This document shows positions 58,471-64,000 of a DNA stretch of 64,000 nt, piece by piece (position 1 is the first letter of the stretch; every line of letters starts with the position of its first letter). The position numbers were made by a program, and so were the translations under genes. The notes under the pieces are model-generated. The model had not been told where the DNA came from. It did no database searches and saw nothing but the letters and a program-made list of their open reading frames with translations. This DNA is from Mytilus edulis (lineage: Eukaryota > Mollusca > Bivalvia > Mytilida > Mytilidae), in NCBI RefSeq assembly GCF_963676685.1, contig NC_092354.1:70048178-70112177 (forward strand), given 5' to 3'.

Positions 58471-59569
58471 CTTGTTACCCCCATCTCCTGTATATCACGT
58501 GAATACACATCATACGTGTTTTGATAATTTTGTACTAATTATTCAGCTGTAATATATACCAGTCATAAAAAATCGTGTGTTTTTACACATTGAAGGTAAT
58601 ATATAAATTATGTTTTCCTTTAAACACTTTTTGGGTTAGAATATTCTCAATAGAAATTGCTCTCAGTGAATTTATGGAAAGAAATTTTCCAATTCATGTT
58701 AATCAGCTCTATGCCATCAATTCACAAATCTTATAGAAACCACTTGTAATTCAACCTCTACCTTATTAGAAACGTTGTTCAATCATAACAACGTTTCTAA
58801 ATCTGTATCACAAGTTCGTGCTTTTAGATGTGTTTACACTCAAGCTAACATTTTGAATGTTTTGCTCAGAGTTAATTAGTTTAATTCATAATTAAATTTG
58901 ATTTTTAAAAGAATCAATGTCAGAATAAGCACATGTAACACAATTGGGGGATGACCAATATTTAACTATATGTATTCCAATCTAACATAATTGATACAAG
59001 TACATATTTGTGGATGCGCGAACAGACTTGACTTTTTTCCTTGACAGCGACATTTTTCTTTTGGAACTACGAAGGACTTCACAACATACTATCTATTGAT
59101 CATGTTGATAATGAACCCAAATCCGCACTATACAAGCGATTTACAGGAGCCGATCAATAATTACTAACTTTTGACTTTGGCATATGTGTGTACAAAGGGA
59201 GATAATCCGAATCTTTTATTTCAAGTTATAGAAATGTAAACAGAACATGGCACTGAGTAGCAATCCTATATTAGTACTACAGATAATACTGTTTATTCAG
59301 GTGGTACGATAGTCATACAACACTCAAATAGCAGAACACAAACAAATCATATATCACTACTACATTAAGTAAACTGCCACCCATACACAGGCATTTTTCA
59401 CTGATGCAGAGTTAACATAATTCACAATTATTGGTACAGAGTATAACTTTGGAAGAAAGCAGACTAAGAAAGCATAGGTAAACATCTAGACAGTAAATTT
59501 GATATTTTTGATAAGACAAAGTTTGATGATATTAACACCATGTGGACATCAATAAAAGAGATCATTAAA
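58471..59569. other. Stretch without recognised gene, one perfect hairpin
   Basis: The hairpin agaaacgttgtt-caatcat-aacaacgtttct lies at about 58768-58798. Otherwise the stretch is AT-rich with nothing recognised. Confidence 0.5.
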
Positions 59570-60950
59570 GTATGTACCAACAAAAAGATCACTTGCTATA
59601 GACAGAGCCAGAGCCACATGTAAGCTACTAGAGCACATAGTCCACAGTACTATCATGGACCACTTTCACCGAAACACCATACTATGCGACGACTAACATG
59701 CGTTCAGAACCAAACGTTCATGCGAATCCAAGCTGCTAATAACAATACACGAAATAGCCCAAAACATGGAGGACGGCGACCAGAAAGATATCATCCTGTT
59801 AGACTTCGCATAGGCATTTGATAAGGTACCATATGCCAGACTGCTACACAAAATGGACTACTACGGGGTAGGAGATATCCAACTCGAATGGATAAGACAG
59901 TTCCTGTCCAATAGAACACAGTCTGTGTTTCTTGAAAATCACAAGTCTGACCCACTTGACGTAGTATCTGGAGTACCCAAGTGCACTGTGATGGGTACCC
60001 TACTCTTTCTGGGATACACCAATGACCTACCAGAAGCAACAACATCAAGCGCTCGACTGTTTGCTGATGACTGTCTCCTATTCAGACGCATCAGGAAAAC
60101 AGACGATGTAGACTTGCTGAAGAAAGATCCTCGTTGGAAAATTGGGAAATTTGTGGCAATTAAAGGCAACAGTAGTATACCGCTGTGCAAATTTGTTTCC
60201 ACCCGGAAAAATGTACAGTCATCCTTGTTTCATGACGACGTCAACAACACCAGACGTCCTACTAACTCCATGGACACACATTAGAAGCAGTAGACAGTGG
60301 GAAATATCTTGGGCTCACCATCAGCAAGTACCTCTCCTGGACAAACCACATCAACCAGACCATAGGGAAAGTCTCCATGACGCTTGGCTTCTTTTGGAGA
60401 AATCTGGGTAAGGATACGCCAGCCACAAAATCTACAGCTTAGTTTATGTTAGTAAGACCAACTCTGGAATATGCTTCCCTGGTATGGGATCCTCACCAAA
60501 TAATCATCATACGCCACATAGAGCAGGTACAGAGACGAGCAGCTCGCTTTGTGTATAGATCGATGCTACCAGGACAACTCTCCTGGATGTGTTACAAAGA
60601 TACTGGACCATCTCCATTATAAATCACTGCAGCACAGACGATGGAAACAGAGTCTTGTACTGTGTTACAAGACTCAACACCAGTTCCAGCCAAATATTAC
60701 ACATCAGGTGACACAAATTTAAACAAAATTGAGTGAAGAGGGATGTCCACTAACATTCTTCCCAAGAACAACTAGAGAGTGGAAAAAACTTCCCGAATCT
60801 GTAGTGGAGTCCGGATCACTGGAGGACTTTAGGGCCAGAGTGAATACCATCTCCTTGACCCAGACACATCTGAAATAGACAGCAGAATAACTAGTGTATA
60901 TAGTTGTAATTAAGCTTATTATTTTATTGTAAATACCATCCAGTTTTCCC
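59570..60950 (+). pseudogene. LINE reverse transcriptase remnant (jockey/CR1-like)
   Basis: Reading frames in sequence give DIILLDFA-stop-AFDKVPYARLL (palm motif A, broken by a TAG at about 59812), then from 59853 LEWIRQFLSNRTQSVFLENH, SGVPKCTVMGTLLFL and SARLFADDCLLFRR (catalytic DD). After a frameshift near 60130-60290 come GKYLGLTISKYLSWTNHINQ, RPTLEYASLVWDPHQ and EQVQRRAARFVYRSMLPGQL, ending near NLNKIE. All catalytic Asp codons remain but the frame is lost. The SGVPQGxVLGP signature has decayed to SGVPKCTVMGT. It is unrelated at family level to the 46.8-kb LINE. Confidence 0.8.
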
Positions 60951-61304
60951 TGAACTTTTACTTTTGGCCAGAGGAGTGGCCTCCTGTCTTTTTGAGATGC
61001 GCCCTAGTCAATTACACTTAATTACAGAGTTGGACTCTTAATCGGAAAGACGAAGAAGACATGTACCCTGGATATATTTAATACCAATGTCCACGGCTTA
61101 TTATTGTACATGTACCCTGCATACATTAATTGCATAACACTATAATGCCTATGACAACCTATTCGATAGATAGTGTGTGGGCAGTTACAACTATTAATTA
61201 ATTTAGAATCACTATTAGATGTGATGACAATACAAACATTTTGACGGATAAGATAATTAGAACATACTCACCCCTTCTCGTCCAATAGAAATAAACTCAT
61301 CATA
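60951..61304. other. LINE 3' tail and AT-rich spacer
   Basis: gtggcctcctgtctttttga and similar sequence downstream of the RT remnant may be its 3' UTR. Otherwise nothing was recognised. Confidence 0.4.
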
Positions 61305-61420
61305 GATACCAGGATTGAAATTTTATATTAACGACAGACGCGCTTTTTGTCTACAAAAGACTTATCAGTGATGCTCGAATCAAAAAATATTAAAAAGCCA
61401 AATAAAGTACCAAGTTGAAG
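61305..61420 (-). repeat. Mussel short repeat, minus-strand copy
   Basis: accaggattgaaattttata, acagacgcgctttttgtcta, aaaagacttatcagtgatgc. Same family as 35681-35850. Confidence 0.7.
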
Positions 61421-62170
61421 GGAAAATCAGTATTTAAAACTCTTTCCATGCACTATACAATTTTTACCATGGTTGACATTTCATTGTAGATTAATTAGTT
61501 ATGGAACTCTTATAAATTGCACTTACGAAGTGTACAACCCCCAATGCAATATCCACTAGGAAAGAGCAAAAGAAAAACATCTAGAGTACTGTTGTTTGTC
61601 TAATTACCTGGCATTAAAAATGACATCATGTAAACAAAACTACAAAAGCATTAGAAATTAAGATTTCAACATTGTAATTATTATCTAATGGTACATATAT
61701 GACCCCCTCCCCCACCAAAACAATAAATGAAAAGGGGGCAAAAGTGTAGGTAAGATATATTATATTGAATCTAATTTTTATACCAGACCTTAAACTTCTT
61801 CTTTTAAGAAACAATATGTTGATAACAAAATCAAAGGAGGTTCTTAAAAAAAAACCACAATACATTCGTCAATAAAAAGAGCAAGCATCTGTTGTTAAAA
61901 AGATTGTATATTAAAATTTGTTGATGAAGGTTTTTCCTTATTAAAAATTATTCTATTTTAGAAAAGCTGAATTATTACATTTCATGTTTTTTTAAATGAA
62001 GGAATTTTATATTTTAGATATATAAGATTAAATTGTACCTTAAGAAGGTTCTACTTTGAATAATTTATTCTTTTTGTTATCACAACACTTACTCATTGTT
62101 CTTCCTTTCCATCTGTTGAACTGGCCATTAAATGATTTACATCCTTTTTACTTACACTGTTTACACTTAA
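61421..62170. other. Stretch without recognised gene
   Basis: Short open frames have no support. The sequence is AT-rich. Confidence 0.45.
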
Positions 62171-62400
62171 AAAGGGGCGAAAGGTACCAGAGGGACATTC
62201 AAACTCATATGTTGAAAATAAACAGACAACGCCATGTCTCAAAATGATCAAATAGACACACAATAGTACACACAACATACCATAGAAACTAAAGACTGAG
62301 CAACACGAACCCCATCAATCTGGGGCTGATCTCAGGTGCTCCGGAATGGTAAGCAGATCCTGCTCCACATGTGGGACCCGTCGTGCTGCTCGTATTGTGT
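62171..62400 (+). repeat. Bivalve interspersed repeat, nearly complete
   Basis: aaggggcgaaaggtaccaga, gaaaataaacagacaacgcc, acacgaaccccatcaatctg, ctcaggtgctccggaatggt, agatcctgctccacatgtgg occur in order. A partial copy is at 36768-36872. Confidence 0.8.
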
Positions 62401-64000
62401 CAAACATAATCTGGATTTTCATTCCTGTCATTGTTGAATTAGACACCCCATTCTCTTCTCATAAGACTTATATTTATCTTTTTATAAGGTAAGAATGTCT
62501 TTCATCAACAGTCCTTTTTGATAACACTCTTTATCAGATATAGCTGTGTTTATAATGTCGACACATCAGGATTTTGTGTTCAACTAAAAGAAAGCATTCA
62601 AAAGAAATTAAAGTGCTTTCTACCATGTAAAAAATTGTGGAATTGACTATCATTATTTCTTTTTCTTGCGTGTTATACTACATTACAAACACAAAGGCCT
62701 GGTAATTTCGACTTCTGTACAGCAATTATTTATATGTACCGTCATCAGATAATGTTTAAAAAATGTCTTTTCTCCCGAACCATTATAATCTATAAAACGT
62801 TTTTAAAAATATTGAAGAAAAACGACAAAGGTGTAAGTGACTAAGGCGCCAAAGTCTAAAACCATTTCTTTGTTATGCATAACTAACCATGTTAGTTATT
62901 AGATATATGAAAAATACTTTCTTCTCAATAAAAATGTCACCTCTTTGTTCAATAGCAACAAAAAAAATACTATTTGTTTTTGTTGTTAATGGTAATATGA
63001 AAAATAATCTGCTCAAAACTTCCAAGAATAACCATTTTTAAAATGGTTATCAAATGCAGGAAAATATCTGTTTAAGTAAATAGAATAAAATTTAGTAATA
63101 AGTTTAATAGCATGACTGTAACACTATATTTTTGATTACTAGTAATTTTATTTTTCATCTTGTTAGTTGATATGTGTGACGTAATTACGCATGTGATCTG
63201 TCAGTAATTAGTAAAAGGTAGCAAGTTGAAGATGTTATAATGATGCCATAAACAGAATTATTAGTAAAAATAAGGTAATCAAAGTTCAATAACAAAAGTA
63301 ATGACGTAAATTGTGGTCTCGTGTGTTATACCAAGTTTTATTTGAACAAGTTATTATGTGTGAGGATGCTAACAAAAAAGTTGTTAAAACCACAGGCTTA
63401 AGTATCAAATATAAAACGCTAATACATGCTCATTAGATCAATTAATTATTTATTACGCTGGCGGCCGTAGAAAAGAACAGATGTATTCCGAAATAGATAG
63501 TAGGCATTTTCGGTATTCAGAAAGACTACAAAAAACAACCAATATAAAAGTGTGAACACTCAAAGGTTCGCACAACAATACAATTGTAATACCAACCTGT
63601 AATATAATAAGTCAAAGAAGTGAAATTGTTAGTCGGTTATTGATGAAGATTTAGAAGCTAACGTCACAACACGTTATAATGAAGCAGATTTATTTGCTTC
63701 TGATTAACGATACTTCATTATATATTTGTCAGTTAATATTTTACGCAAAAAACAGAATCATTTCTGCGCCAACATTATACTGGATAGAGTGTACAAACAA
63801 AACATCTTAAACTTGTACCAACATATTCATGTTTTTTATAAGGAAAAAAATAATAACGCATTTTCTAAATTATCTAACCTGGATATGGAAAATGGATGTA
63901 TGCATATCAAACTGATAAACACTACGTTAGCTGAAAGTGGATACGATATTCCTGTGCTTAGTATCGGCCATTACTGTTTCAATTTAATTCACGTGACAGC
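62401..64000. other. Stretch without recognised gene
   Basis: AT-rich sequence with no coding region, repeat family or RNA gene that I can support. Confidence 0.45.

Overview
The window looks like repeat-dense, intron-scale DNA from a bivalve mollusc, most likely a marine mussel (Mytilus or a close relative). The sequence is AT-rich and contains several interspersed repeats that I recognise from mussel DNA: a short 'tggggaat…gtcaaagagacaac' repeat at about 14.70, 20.12, 45.98, 48.14 and 49.17 kb, an 'acataaacaaacgacaac' repeat, the 'gagtcttatgtagacgaaacgcg' type repeat near 35.7 kb, and 'aaggtcaaggtca' blocks. Species assignment is inference. I find no intact host gene; nearly all coding potential belongs to mobile elements, most of them broken.

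Layout. 1-6105: a 42-bp satellite array made of two related 21-bp halves, with higher-order duplications; its ORFs are repeat artefacts. 6494-13.7 kb: a Polinton/Maverick-like element with an integrase remnant (-), a small zinc-binding protein (+), a broken protein-primed-type DNA polymerase B (+), four small proteins (-) and an A32-like packaging ATPase (-). No capsid or protease gene was recognised, and GC-rich short repeats sit inside several of its genes. 14.03-24.0 kb: a stretch bounded by an inverted repeat of about 180 bp and containing an R2-like non-LTR retrotransposon (-) whose 3' part is partially duplicated. 24.67-45.35 kb: a probable very large DNA transposon (about 20.7 kb) with long inverted ends carrying tandem ~168-bp subrepeats. 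It holds one large degraded gene (38.5-42.35 kb, -) of a widespread invertebrate transposon-type protein family, and many secondary repeats.

46.58-52.67 kb is a nest of three elements. A small inverted-repeat element was split by an APE-type LINE (+), and that LINE was split by a 2,545-bp TIR element with a perfect 8-bp target duplication. 54.3 kb: a foldback MITE. 54.9-55.25 kb: a cluster of CACGTG palindromes. 55,619-56,820: a 1.2-kb MULE with 8-bp target duplication and a deleted transposase, possibly inserted into an exon. 57.0-58.5 and 59.6-60.95 kb: LINE remnants. 61-64 kb: common repeats and plain AT-rich sequence.

The elements do not work together as a pathway. The window is a record of successive insertions, several of which can be dated relative to one another by nesting. 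The most unusual points are the in-frame repeat insertions in the Polinton-like element, its apparently capsid-less gene block, the 20.7-kb TIR element, and three insertions with directly readable target sites.
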